Source: Bacteroidia bacterium
GTDB lineage: Bacteria > Bacteroidota > Bacteroidia > Bacteroidales > UBA7960
Assembly (NCBI GenBank): GCA_007695305.1
Contig: REEA01000188.1
Coordinates: forward strand, 1 to 61,307
Reading direction: 5' to 3'
Length of the DNA stretch: 61,307 nucleotides
This document shows, in pieces, positions 34,160 to 43,139 of the stretch (positions are counted from its first letter, which is position 1; every line of letters starts with the position of its first letter). The notes under the pieces are model-generated. The model searched no databases. It was given only the letters and a program-made list of their open reading frames with translations, and was not told the DNA's origin. Position numbers and translations under genes: made by a program.

Positions 34160-35068
34160 ATGAAAACCATGGAGTTAAACAACTTAGAAATCACAGAGCA
34201 GCCGGAGGGTTTCCGGTTTACCAGCATCCGAGAGCTGGTAAACCGAACCCTCAACCAAAACTTCGGCACCCACATCACCCGGGACAAAGTATCCAGCGGT
34301 TTCAAAGAACTTGACAAAGCGCTGGGTGGATTTCAGAAAGGACATTTATATACGATCGCGGTAAAACCAGGAATGGGGAAAACCGCTTTTTTATTGTCCC
34401 TCACCAACAACATGGCTATCAAAGACAATTATTCAGTAGCCATTTTCTCTTCGGAAAGATCCAACCAAAAAATGACAAACCGGCTTATTGAAACAGAAAC
34501 AGGTATGTCATTAAACCAGCTCCAATCCGGAAGCTTCAAAGAAAGTGAGCGGGATCACCTGCTGTCAATGCTCAGTAACATTGCCAAAGCCAAAATATTT
34601 ATGGATGACACTCCGGCTTTGTCAACCTCTTTGTTTGCAAAAAAGATCAGAGAGCTGAAGCAAAGGCAGCACATTGACCTGGTGATCGTTGATTATCTGG
34701 AATTGCTGACCATCGGTATCGGGCAGAAAACTGACCGTCCTGCCCAATTGGGCAGTATCGTGAAAGAATTGCGGGATATTGCTTCTGCTTTGGAAATTCC
34801 GGTTCTTCTGTTTTCACAGTCTGCCGGATATACCAATGGCTACCCGGGAGCAATACGTCCGTCAATAAAAGCTTTACCTGCGTTCCTGAAAGATCATTCG
34901 GATGTTTGCATGTTGTTGCACCGGAACATTGTTTTCGAGGCAAAATCACAATCTTCTGCGAAACATGCTGTTGAGCTGTATGTGATTCCCGGTGACAACA
35001 CGGATAAGGAAATTATTGTGCCGCTTGGCTTCATTGAAAGCATTGCGAAATTCACGGATTTTTCCTAA
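34160..35068 (+). CDS. Stand-alone DnaB-type RecA-like ATPase domain
   Basis: 302 aa resembling only the C-terminal ATPase half of DnaB; the primase-binding N-terminal domain is missing. Walker A is KPGMGKT (69-75), the Glu after strand 2 is in SSERS, Walker B is LVIVDYLELL, and a sensor Gln is in FSQSAG. The LRESGAIEQDAD and KHRNG segments of true DnaB (arginine finger and DNA-contact region) are replaced by unrelated sequence. Full DnaB is encoded separately at 52193. It is divergent from the MerR-like gene, across an AT-rich 170-bp spacer, and is followed by a terminator. Role unknown; motor function is doubtful. Confidence 0.8.
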   Translation: MKTMELNNLEITEQPEGFRFTSIRELVNRTLNQNFGTHITRDKVSSGFKELDKALGGFQKGHLYTIAVKPGMGKTAFLLSLTNNMAIKDNYSVAIFSSERSNQKMTNRLIETETGMSLNQLQSGSFKESERDHLLSMLSNIAKAKIFMDDTPALSTSLFAKKIRELKQRQHIDLVIVDYLELLTIGIGQKTDRPAQLGSIVKELRDIASALEIPVLLFSQSAGYTNGYPGAIRPSIKALPAFLKDHSDVCMLLHRNIVFEAKSQSSAKHAVELYVIPGDNTDKEIIVPLGFIESIAKFTDFS

Positions 35069-35075
35069 AATGAAT

Positions 35076-35106
35076 AACCCGGTATCCAGATACCGGGTTT
35101 TTTTTA
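35076..35106 (+). terminator. Terminator after the DnaB-like gene
   Basis: AACCCGGTAT (35076-35085) pairs with ATACCGGGTT (35090-35099) around a 4-nt loop, followed by eight or nine T. Confidence 0.92.
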
Positions 35107-35137
35107 TTATTTTGCGGCCAAAATAAACACCTTTGTT

Positions 35138-35680
35138 ATGGCAATCATCAACGAAAATGAAATGCGTCAGGATACCGTGCTGCATGTGGCAAAAAAAATG
35201 GTCCTGGCAGCACGTACTGCACCAAAAGCCCGCGGCATTAACAACATCGCCATGTCTATCCTTACAGGCAGTGATATCCAGTCACTTGCCAAAACCATGA
35301 AGGAAATCGGCGAAAAACAAGACAACCAAATTTTTTTGAGGGATGCATCCAATGTGCTGAACCATGCCCAGGCAGTGGTAATCATGGGCACCAAAATTGA
35401 ATCGCTTGGCCTCAAAACCTGCGGGCTCTGTGGATTCCCCGATTGTGCTTCCAAAAACAAACAACCTGAAATTCCTTGTGCTTTCAACACCGGAGACCTT
35501 GGTATAGCCATGGGCTCGGCCGTAAGTGTTGCCATGGATGCCAGAATCGATAACCGGATCATGTATACCATTGGTTTCGCTGCCCAGCAAATGGGCCTGC
35601 TCGGCAAAAATTATAATATTGTTTATGGCATTCCACTGAGTGCTGCTTCTAAAAATCCATTCTTCGACCGAAAAAAATAA
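35138..35680 (+). CDS. DUF2148 ferredoxin-domain protein
   Basis: 180 aa. The DUF2148 family is recognisable by KMVLAARTAPKARGINNI near the start and the cysteine cluster CGLCGFPDCASK (CxxCxxxxC) with a later Cys in EIPCAFNTGDLGIAMGSAVS. The cluster probably holds an iron-sulfur centre. The function is not established. The gene follows a strong terminator and is separate from tpx. Confidence 0.85.
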   Translation: MAIINENEMRQDTVLHVAKKMVLAARTAPKARGINNIAMSILTGSDIQSLAKTMKEIGEKQDNQIFLRDASNVLNHAQAVVIMGTKIESLGLKTCGLCGFPDCASKNKQPEIPCAFNTGDLGIAMGSAVSVAMDARIDNRIMYTIGFAAQQMGLLGKNYNIVYGIPLSAASKNPFFDRKK

Positions 35681-35808
35681 TTTATCCAAACGGCATTTTT
35701 CTAAGCTTCTTTTAAACAAAAGACATCACCGCTTGTTTCTATTCAGGTAATTATTTGTTGGCATGCCTGTTCAGACATGCTATTTTTCATTCATAAAACC
35801 AATCTGCC

Positions 35809-36321
35809 ATGAAAAGAAACAGCGATTTGGTTACACTCGCCGGTAACCCGGTAACATTAAAGGGGAAACTGGTGAAGGAAGGCCATAATGCAAAAAATTT
35901 TGTTGCTATTTCAACCGACATGAAACCGGTCAGCCTGAGCGACTACAAAGGGAAAGTGCGCATCATCTCTTCCGTACCAAGTGTTGACACCGCTGTATGC
36001 GCACAACAAACAAGACGATTCAACCTGGAAGCATCAAAACTGGATAATATACAAATTATCACGATTTCCAATGACTTGCCTTTTGCGTTAAAGCGTTTCT
36101 GTGCTGCCGAAGGTATAGATAACCTTGTTACAGTCTCCGATCAAAAGGACAGGGATTTCGGTATAAAGTACGGTCTGTTTATTGAAGAGGTTGGCCTCCT
36201 GGCGCGTGCAGTAATCGTAGTCGATAAAGATGATACGGTAAAATATGTTGAACTGGTCAAGGAAGTCGGCGACCAGCCCGATTATGATAAAGCTCTGCTA
36301 GCCGCCAAAGAGCTGGCCTGA
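35809..36321 (+). CDS. tpx: Thiol peroxidase
   Basis: 170 aa, an atypical 2-Cys peroxiredoxin that reduces peroxides using thioredoxin. The peroxidatic Cys64 is in PSVDTAVCAQQTRRF (usual form PSxDTPVC) and the resolving Cys98 in LKRFCAAEG. Length is normal. It has its own terminator downstream. Tpx proteins may be periplasmic in some species, but no signal peptide is seen here. Confidence 0.96.
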   Translation: MKRNSDLVTLAGNPVTLKGKLVKEGHNAKNFVAISTDMKPVSLSDYKGKVRIISSVPSVDTAVCAQQTRRFNLEASKLDNIQIITISNDLPFALKRFCAAEGIDNLVTVSDQKDRDFGIKYGLFIEEVGLLARAVIVVDKDDTVKYVELVKEVGDQPDYDKALLAAKELA

Positions 36322-36412
36322 AAAAGCAGCAGAAGCGTTTTTAAAGTACTTTTGGGATCTGAACTGTTTCAAACTTGTTCATCATTGTGGTTTTTGGTGA
36401 ATCATGATCCCC

Positions 36413-36442
36413 GCGGAGCCACAACGGCTCCGCTTTTTTTTT
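36413..36442 (+). terminator. Terminator of tpx
   Basis: GCGGAGCC and GGCTCCGC form an 8-bp stem with an ACAAC loop, followed by nine T. It lies 92 bp after the tpx stop. Confidence 0.9.
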
Positions 36443-36530
36443 GCCATAAAGGCAAGACAACCTCAAGCCGGAAGAGTATGCAGATTATGCAAAGCAGGGC
36501 CAGTATTTCATCGATTTTCTTCTTTATCAT

Positions 36531-36561
36531 AAAAAAAAGCGGGAAACATATTGTTCCCCGC
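36531..36561 (-). terminator. Terminator of dnaK
   Basis: On the minus strand GCGGGGAACA pairs with TGTTTCCCGC around a short AT loop and is followed by eight T, 24 bp after the dnaK stop. Confidence 0.87.
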
Positions 36562-36584
36562 CTTTGATCATGAAGTTCCCATGC

Positions 36585-38504
36585 TTATTTCACTTCTTCA
36601 AAATCCACATCGGTAACATCGTTGTCATCGTTGTCCTTTTTGCCGGAGGCTTCCTGATTTGATTCCTGCTGTTGCTCTTGCCCACCGGCTTGTTGCTGCC
36701 CTTGTGTATTTTGATACATTTCGGTGCTGGCTACCTGCCATGCATTGTTCAATGTGGCCATGGTTGCTTCAATGGCTGCCAGATCTTTGTTTTTGTGTGC
36801 TTCTTTAAGATCTGCAAGGGCCTTTTCGATCGGCTCTTTCTTGTCGGCAGGAAGCTTCTCACCAAATTCCTTTAACTGTTTTTCGGTTTGGAAGATGAGG
36901 CTGTCGGCGGCATTCAGTTTGTCGATTTCCTCTTTCTGTTTCCTGTCCGATTCTGCATGGGCTTCTGCTTCTGTTTTCATCCGTTTGATTTCTTCCTCTG
37001 TAAGGCCTGAGGATGCTTCAATGCGAATGTTTTGGGACTTTCCGGAAGCTTTGTCTTTGGCTGACACATTGAGGATACCGTTTGCGTCAATATCAAAGCT
37101 TACTTCAATCTGAGGTATGCCGCGTGGCGACGGAGGTATCCCGTCAAGGTGAAACCTTCCGATGGTTCGGTTATCTTTGGCCATGGGCCTTTCGCCTTGC
37201 AGAATGTGTATTTCAACTGATGTCTGATTATCGGCGGCAGTGGAAAATGTTTCTTCTTTTTTGGTGGGGATGGTTGTATTGGCTTCAATGAGCTTTGTCA
37301 TTACTCCGCCAAGGGTTTCGATACCCAGCGAGAGCGGTGTAACGTCAAGCAGCAATACATCCTTCACTTCACCGGTAAGCACGCCTCCCTGTATAGCTGC
37401 TCCAACGGCAACTACTTCATCGGGATTAACACCTTTTGATGGCTTTTTCCCGAAAAACTTCTCCACCACTTCCTGGATGGCAGGAATACGTGTTGAACCA
37501 CCCACCAGAATTACTTCATCAATATCGGATTGTTGCATACCTGCTTCTTTCAGTGCAATTTTGCAGGGTTCGAGTGTTGCCTGGATCAGCTTGTCGCTCA
37601 ATTTCTCAAAGTTACTACGTGAAAGCGTACGTACAAGGTGTTTCGGAATTCCGTCAACCGGCATGATGTAAGGCAGGTTAATTTCTGTTGATGTGGCACT
37701 GGAAAGCTCTATCTTGGCTTTTTCGGCAGCTTCTTTCAAACGCTGCAATGCCATTGGATCCTTTCGCAGATCAATGCCTTCGTCTTTCAGGAACTCTTCT
37801 GCCAGCCAATTGATGATTACGTCATCGAAGTCATCACCGCCAAGGTGTGTGTCACCGTTTGTGGATTTAACTTCAAACACGCCGTCACCAAGCTCCAGGA
37901 TGGAGATGTCGAAGGTTCCGCCACCGAGGTCGAATACCGCTATCCTGATATCCCTGTCTTTTTTATCGAGGCCGTAGGCCAGGGAGGCAGCCGTTGGTTC
38001 GTTGATGATCCTGCGCACCTTTAAACCCGCGATCTCACCGGCTTCTTTTGTGGCCTGGCGCTGAGAGTCGTTAAAATAGGCAGGCACCGTGATCACCGCC
38101 TCCGTAACTTCTTGTCCAAGATAATCTTCTGCCGTCTTTTTCATCTTCTGCAGAACCATTGCAGAGATCTCCTGGGGGGTGTAGCTTCTGTCATCAATCT
38201 TGACCCTGGGTGTGTTGTTATCTCCCTTTTCAATTTTGTAACTGACCATTTTGCGCTCTTTCTCAACCGCATCATAGGGTTCTCCCATCAATCTTTTGAT
38301 GGAGTAAATGGTTTTTTCGGGATTTATGATCGCCTGTCGTTTGGCGGGGTCTCCGATTTTTCTTTCTCCGTTTTCAGTAAAGGCAACAATGGAAGGTGTG
38401 GTGCGTCTTCCCTCGCTATTAGGGATTACCACCGGTTCATTACCTTCCATCACCGATACACAAGAGTTGGTTGTTCCTAAATCAATACCAATAATTTTAC
38501 CCAT
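36585..38504 (-). CDS. dnaK: Chaperone DnaK (Hsp70)
   Basis: 639 aa. The nucleotide-binding domain (1-380) shows [32 protein letters not shown] and [14 protein letters not shown]. The substrate-binding domain (390-500) and a helical lid follow, with a C-terminal Gln/Gly-rich tail ending DVDFEEVK. It is monocistronic; no grpE or dnaJ is adjacent. The 292-bp upstream spacer holds a sigma-54-like sequence at 38688-38703 but no CIRCE element. Confidence 0.99.
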   Translation of the reverse strand: MGKIIGIDLGTTNSCVSVMEGNEPVVIPNSEGRRTTPSIVAFTENGERKIGDPAKRQAIINPEKTIYSIKRLMGEPYDAVEKERKMVSYKIEKGDNNTPRVKIDDRSYTPQEISAMVLQKMKKTAEDYLGQEVTEAVITVPAYFNDSQRQATKEAGEIAGLKVRRIINEPTAASLAYGLDKKDRDIRIAVFDLGGGTFDISILELGDGVFEVKSTNGDTHLGGDDFDDVIINWLAEEFLKDEGIDLRKDPMALQRLKEAAEKAKIELSSATSTEINLPYIMPVDGIPKHLVRTLSRSNFEKLSDKLIQATLEPCKIALKEAGMQQSDIDEVILVGGSTRIPAIQEVVEKFFGKKPSKGVNPDEVVAVGAAIQGGVLTGEVKDVLLLDVTPLSLGIETLGGVMTKLIEANTTIPTKKEETFSTAADNQTSVEIHILQGERPMAKDNRTIGRFHLDGIPPSPRGIPQIEVSFDIDANGILNVSAKDKASGKSQNIRIEASSGLTEEEIKRMKTEAEAHAESDRKQKEEIDKLNAADSLIFQTEKQLKEFGEKLPADKKEPIEKALADLKEAHKNKDLAAIEATMATLNNAWQVASTEMYQNTQGQQQAGGQEQQQESNQEASGKKDNDDNDVTDVDFEEVK

Positions 38505-38687
38505 TGTTCTATGTTTTTTTGACCTGTTCCGGCGCTGTCCTGTTTTCGGGGCGCCAATGGCTGCTTTTTTGCAGGGTTAAACGCGCAATGCGCAGCCTTT
38601 TTTGTATCTCGATCAAGCAAAAATGGCAGCGTCAGCAAACCGGATCAGATCGTTCGTTTTTGATTCAATTCTTTTGGTAAGAAGCTT

Positions 38688-38703
38688 TCAATCATTATGC
38701 CAA
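38688..38703 (-). promoter_or_regulatory. Sigma-54-like sequence upstream of dnaK
   Basis: The minus strand reads TTGGCATAATGATTGA, close to the sigma-54 form TGGCAC-N5-TTGC, but with A in place of the final C. It lies about 185 bp before the dnaK start. It may be chance. Confidence 0.2.
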
Positions 38704-38796
38704 CATCCTTTTGCGGTGTTTTTGTTGAAATAATGGCACGATTGCAACAAGATGCATGTAATGCAATGTCAGAATAGTGACAAAAAGGCAGACGGA

Positions 38797-41241
38797 TTAG
38801 AAACGTGCGATCAGCTTTACATTCACCAGTCTGGATGTGAGATAGTTGGGAATGGCAAACAAGTTATTTTCCACGTCCTTTACCCATGAATAGGAGATGG
38901 TGTTATTGATTTCCAGCAAGTTAAATATTTCTGCAGTGATCCACATGGATTCCAGGTGGCGTAATGGATTCGTGTCGGAGAAAGATGAGTTTTCTCCCAC
39001 CAGCTGTTTCGAAAAACCAATGTCAACGCGCTGATAAGCAGGCATTCTTCCGTAATTTACATTTTTGTCGCGTGTGGGAGGCCAGAAGGGGAGTCCTGCC
39101 CCGTAAAAAAACCCGAGTTGCACCTGGTAGCTGGGGTTTCTTGGCAGGAAGTCCTGGAAAAACATGCTAAAATGAAAGCGTTGATCGGTGGGTCTTGGAA
39201 TATATCCGGCAGGAATTTGTTCTCCCTGCCGGTTGATGATGAAGGCGCCTTCAATTTTTTCTCGGGTTTGCATCACCGACAGGCTGGCCCAGGAGTCGAT
39301 ACCCGGCACAAACTCACCATGAATTTTCATGTCAATACCGGTGGCGTAGCCTTTGGAAATATTGTCGGCATAATATCTGATTCTGACGTTATCCAGCTGG
39401 TATGGAATGATGTCATTCAAAAACTTGTAATACACTTCAGTGGTGTACTGAAATGGTCTGTTCCATGCTGTAAAGTTAAATGTTGAGCCGAGCACCATGT
39501 GGATTGATTCCTGTGCCCTGATCTTGTCGTTTAGTTTGCCTTGCATATCGCGCAATTCCCTGTAGAATGGCGGTTGGTGGTAATAGCCTGCAGAGGCTCT
39601 GAAGGTGAGGCGGGCTGCCCATTCCGGTTTGTAAAGAACGGTTGTGCGGGGGCTGAACAAAAACTGGCGGTTGTAATCCCAGTAGTTGGCGCGGAAGCCT
39701 GCCGTAAAGGCATAGCGTCCGTGTGGCCGCTGCCACTCCCAGGTGTTTTGTATGAAGCCCGAAAAACGGTTCGACTGCAGGCTGATACGCGCGTTGATTG
39801 TGTCTTGCAGCAGGAGGGCTTCAGAAGGGTATTGTGGCAGGGAGAAACCTGCAGAGTCGATCAGGCTCCATTCACTTAACCTGTCGTAAATATCTTCGTA
39901 CCGGTAGCGTAACCCCCATTTCAGATGATGGCTTTCGTTTTGCCAGTCGCCTTTTGTTTCCACGTTTACAACGATGGCATTCAAATAATTTCGTGCATGA
40001 TTCAGGAAGGTACCAACACCCAAAGGCTCACCGGTGGGCTGTCCGAAGTCGTCCTGCCCCATGTCGGTTTCCACCCGCTGGAGCCAGTATTGCCCGAGAA
40101 TATCGAAATTTTCTTGTTCATCCGACTGAAAAACACTGCTGATAAATTGAAGGTTCAGTTCATCTGTTGGGCTGTAATTCAGCGAAAGTGCCGCTGTGCT
40201 TGTGGTAAAACGGTTCACCTCGCGACCGTCAAAAAAGACGGTAAATTCTCGAACATCGGTGACTGTTCCGAAGCGTGTTCGTTGAACTTCCGGCTTAAAC
40301 CTGAAGCTGTTATCATTGAAATTACCCAGAAAGCTCAGCTGCCAGTTATCGGAAATCCGGTATCTGAGCAGTGCTTGCAGGTCGGAAAACGACGGACGGT
40401 AGTCGCCCTGCGTATCCAGGGTTCCCAAAAGATATTGATTTGACTTATAGCGCACGCCTGTCAGATAGGAGAAACGTTTGTTGTCTGAAATCCCTTCCAG
40501 ATGCAGGGAGCCTTCCAGCAAACTGACAGAGAAGGAGCCGGCAAATTCTTTGGGGTCTTTATAGGTAATATCCAGTACGGATGACATTTTGTCGCCGTAG
40601 AGTGCGTTGAAGCCTCCGGCTGAAAAGCTGATGGAGGACACCATTTCCGGGTTCAGAAAGCTTAATCCTTCCTGCTGTCCGGAACGTACCAGGAAGGGTC
40701 TGTATATTTCTATGCCATTCACATACACCAGGTTTTCGTCATAGCTTCCTCCCCTGACGGAGTATTGCGCGGATAGTTCGGTTACGGTGGAAACGCCTGG
40801 TAAGGTTTGTACAAGGCGTTCGATGCCTGCACTCGGGCTCGGCAGGGAGGTTGTAAGTCTTGGGTCCAGCTTTATGACGTCGGTGGTTAACACCTGCCGG
40901 TCTCTGACTTCCACGTCAGGCAGGGATGTCAACAGGGGTTGAAGGGTGATGTCCACAATCAGTGTTTCGCCCGGCGATAGTTCAACAGGCACGCGTTCAG
41001 GTCTGAATCCAAGGTGGGATACAATGAGCGTGAACGGACGGCCGGCGGGTATCTGCACCCGGAAAAACCCACGCTCATCGGTGCTTGTACCAATGGTTGT
41101 GCCTTCCAGGGCAAGATTCACAAAACCCATGGGATCACCATCAGGCGTACGCAGATGGCCTTCCAGCGTTCCCTGCTGGGCCAAAAGCACCGGTGAAATC
41201 AAAAAAAAGAGAATGGTGAAGATATGTCGGTTTAGGATCAC
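38797..41241 (-). CDS. TonB-dependent outer-membrane receptor with carboxypeptidase-like N-terminal domain
   Basis: About 814 aa from GTG 41241, which gives a clean signal peptide (LNRHIFTILFFLISPVLLAQ); the frame is open to TTG 41289. A CarboxypepD_reg-like domain comes first (GTLEGHLRTPDGDPMGFVNLALEGTTIGTSTDERGFFRV). A TonB plug follows (LPSPSAGIERLVQTLPGVSTVTELSAQYSVRGGSYDENLVYVNGIEIYRP) and then a 22-strand barrel ending in FNLLEINNTISYSWV...VKLIARF, with terminal Phe. There is no SusD partner next to it, so it is not a standard PUL. The ligand cannot be inferred. Confidence 0.93.
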   Translation of the reverse strand: MILNRHIFTILFFLISPVLLAQQGTLEGHLRTPDGDPMGFVNLALEGTTIGTSTDERGFFRVQIPAGRPFTLIVSHLGFRPERVPVELSPGETLIVDITLQPLLTSLPDVEVRDRQVLTTDVIKLDPRLTTSLPSPSAGIERLVQTLPGVSTVTELSAQYSVRGGSYDENLVYVNGIEIYRPFLVRSGQQEGLSFLNPEMVSSISFSAGGFNALYGDKMSSVLDITYKDPKEFAGSFSVSLLEGSLHLEGISDNKRFSYLTGVRYKSNQYLLGTLDTQGDYRPSFSDLQALLRYRISDNWQLSFLGNFNDNSFRFKPEVQRTRFGTVTDVREFTVFFDGREVNRFTTSTAALSLNYSPTDELNLQFISSVFQSDEQENFDILGQYWLQRVETDMGQDDFGQPTGEPLGVGTFLNHARNYLNAIVVNVETKGDWQNESHHLKWGLRYRYEDIYDRLSEWSLIDSAGFSLPQYPSEALLLQDTINARISLQSNRFSGFIQNTWEWQRPHGRYAFTAGFRANYWDYNRQFLFSPRTTVLYKPEWAARLTFRASAGYYHQPPFYRELRDMQGKLNDKIRAQESIHMVLGSTFNFTAWNRPFQYTTEVYYKFLNDIIPYQLDNVRIRYYADNISKGYATGIDMKIHGEFVPGIDSWASLSVMQTREKIEGAFIINRQGEQIPAGYIPRPTDQRFHFSMFFQDFLPRNPSYQVQLGFFYGAGLPFWPPTRDKNVNYGRMPAYQRVDIGFSKQLVGENSSFSDTNPLRHLESMWITAEIFNLLEINNTISYSWVKDVENNLFAIPNYLTSRLVNVKLIARF

Positions 41242-41344
41242 TGTCAAGAACTTATGGATTACTGTGAAATCACTCAGAAAAAGGAACAAACAGGATGCTC
41301 ATACTTAATAACCAAAGTGTGAAAAAAATATTGTATGCCATGGA

Positions 41345-41998
41345 TCAATCACTGCGTCTGAAACGACCTTCACGCCAGGCCTGAAAGAACTCAGCCCATG
41401 CAAAAGGGTCAAAAATTCGTATCGGAGGCGATTGCCCTGCGTAGTATAAGCGGTCTGAGTGTTGCTGCACATAATGACGGAAATTCATACTGCCATCCAT
41501 GGGCATATTTTCAAAACGTTCGCGCATTTCGGCCTGTGCAAGGTTTCGCATGGCCCTGTCGTAATCATCGGAAGGGATCTCTGTGTGAATGAATGCGTGG
41601 CGGAATTGTTCGCGGGTTGGCCAGGGGTAAATAACGGTTTCGGCAAGGTGGATGGTGTCCCTGGTCATCAACTGCACTGCAGAATACCTCGACCGTGAAA
41701 GCGTATCAGGAATGGCATAATACACATCCTCAAATCCGACAGATGAAAAGCGCAGGGTGTCAGTGTTATAAACCGGTATTGAAAAAAAACCATAATAGTC
41801 AGTGGATGTTCCGCGATTGGTATTTTTTACCCAAACCGTGGCAAAGGGGAGCGGTTTCAGGCTGTCCCCGGTTAGTACCAGCCCTGTAAACTGGATAACG
41901 CGCCGGGGCGGTTGATTGCTGTAGGTCCGGCCGGAAAAACCAGCAGCCAGAATAACTCCCAGCAAAACAAGGAACAACAGAAATATGGTGCCTCGCAT
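41345..41998 (-). CDS. Exported protein with carboxypeptidase regulatory-like domain
   Basis: 217 aa from ATG 41998 (MRGTIFLLFLVLLGVILAAGFS), a signal peptide or anchor; an upstream in-frame ATG at 42043 adds 15 residues. Residues about 35-115 form a CarboxypepD_reg-like beta-sandwich (FTGLVLTGDSLKPLPFATVWVKNTNRGTSTDYYGFFSI). The C-terminal part (EQFRHAFIHTEIPSDDYDRAMRNLAQAEMRERFE) is conserved in Bacteroidota but of unknown role. It lies upstream of the TonB receptor on the same strand, 56-104 bp away, and may be co-expressed. Confidence 0.8.
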   Translation of the reverse strand: MRGTIFLLFLVLLGVILAAGFSGRTYSNQPPRRVIQFTGLVLTGDSLKPLPFATVWVKNTNRGTSTDYYGFFSIPVYNTDTLRFSSVGFEDVYYAIPDTLSRSRYSAVQLMTRDTIHLAETVIYPWPTREQFRHAFIHTEIPSDDYDRAMRNLAQAEMRERFENMPMDGSMNFRHYVQQHSDRLYYAGQSPPIRIFDPFAWAEFFQAWREGRFRRSD

Positions 41999-42116
41999 GT
42001 TCTTTTTATTTGGTATAAAAGTAATAAGATTCAACGACATCATGAAATGATGCCTTTGAGAATGACCTGATCTTATAAATCTTTAACAGACCGAAGATAT
42101 GGGTCGCTATCATGGC

Positions 42117-42153
42117 AAAAAAAAAGCCGTTGCATATATGCAACAGCTTTTTT
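42117..42153 (-). terminator. Bidirectional terminator after rpmB
   Basis: GCTGTTGCAT and ATGCAACGGC (minus strand, 42126-42147) form a 10-bp stem flanked by A and T runs on either side, 21 bp after the rpmB stop. Confidence 0.87.
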
Positions 42154-42173
42154 ATGCAAAAACCAATGTAGGC

Positions 42174-42410
42174 CTATTTCAGAAAACCTTTTTCACGCGC
42201 TTCTTTTATACTCGCGTAGATTCCCTTTTTGTTAATGATACGAATCCCTTTTGCTGATACTTTCAGGGTTACCCAGCGGTTTTCTTCAGGAATAAAAAAC
42301 CTTTTGGTTTGAATATTTGGGTAAAACCATCTGTTGGTTTTTATATTCGAGTGCGATACACGATGTCCTGTAATCGGTCTTTTTCCTGTAATTTGGCAAA
42401 TACGTGACAT
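42174..42410 (-). CDS. rpmB: 50S ribosomal protein L28
   Basis: 78 aa: [37 protein letters not shown] at the N-terminus is standard L28. The zinc-binding Cys set is reduced to one Cys, as in many L28 forms. Unlike many Bacteroidota, rpmG and the small DUF4295 gene do not follow it. A CGTCCTTTGCACTCC sequence upstream (minus strand, near 42457-42471) resembles a -7 box without the TA. Confidence 0.97.
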   Translation of the reverse strand: MSRICQITGKRPITGHRVSHSNIKTNRWFYPNIQTKRFFIPEENRWVTLKVSAKGIRIINKKGIYASIKEAREKGFLK

Positions 42411-42573
42411 GGCCTTCCGATTTTTTTACAAATGAACTAAACGTTTTTTTTTGGAGTGCAAAGGACGGCATTTTTTTTGTTTTTGGCAAATCTTTTTTTA
42501 AAAACTTCATTTCTGCTTGATTTTTTCTTTGGCATTGTGTAATTTCGAAGCTCCACAAGTGCAGGCATTTTTC

Positions 42574-43089
42574 ATGAATTATTATGAAATACTGGGTGTT
42601 GATATTAACGCCAATGAAGAATCCATAAAGCGGGCTTTCCGTTACCGGGCCAAGTTGTTGCATCCCGATGTAAGCCGGCATTCACGCTCTGTGGAGGAGT
42701 TTCAGTTGATCAATGAGGCTTACCAGATTCTCAGCAATGCTGAGAAGCGACGTTTGTACGATATACGGTTATCCCAGGGGCAGGCTATACAGTCAAGACG
42801 TGTATACTACAGACCCGGAGCTGCATCAAACGGATATGCAAAACAGCATTATTATGCCTATAAAAAGAAGCAGGAAACTTACCAGCCCACCCGTTTTGAA
42901 AAAATCTTCGATCAGTTTTTATTCTTTTTTATGTTGATGGCGGGTTTGAGTGCTGTTTTTTATGGTATTTACCGGGCTGTTGGGGAACCGGTTGAAGGAG
43001 TGAACCCTTATCTGGGTATTGTTTTTGGTGTTGGCTTCACTACTTTATTTATATATGTCTGGGATAAAAAGCAGCGGATGGATCATTGA
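42574..43089 (+). CDS. Membrane-bound DnaJ-domain protein
   Basis: 171 aa from ATG 42574 (MNYYEILGVDINANEESIKRAFR); the frame continues upstream to 42517 without homology. The J domain occupies residues 1-65, with the HPD tripeptide in KLLHPDVSRH. A basic linker and two hydrophobic helices follow (about 110-130 and 140-160), so the J domain faces the cytoplasm from the membrane. It may recruit DnaK to the membrane. A TAATTTCG sequence at 42540-42547 may be a weak -7 box. Confidence 0.9.
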   Translation: MNYYEILGVDINANEESIKRAFRYRAKLLHPDVSRHSRSVEEFQLINEAYQILSNAEKRRLYDIRLSQGQAIQSRRVYYRPGAASNGYAKQHYYAYKKKQETYQPTRFEKIFDQFLFFFMLMAGLSAVFYGIYRAVGEPVEGVNPYLGIVFGVGFTTLFIYVWDKKQRMDH

Positions 43090-43139
43090 TGTTAAAGCCG
43101 CATACGTTTCTTTGATGACAGACTAATATCCAATTATCA

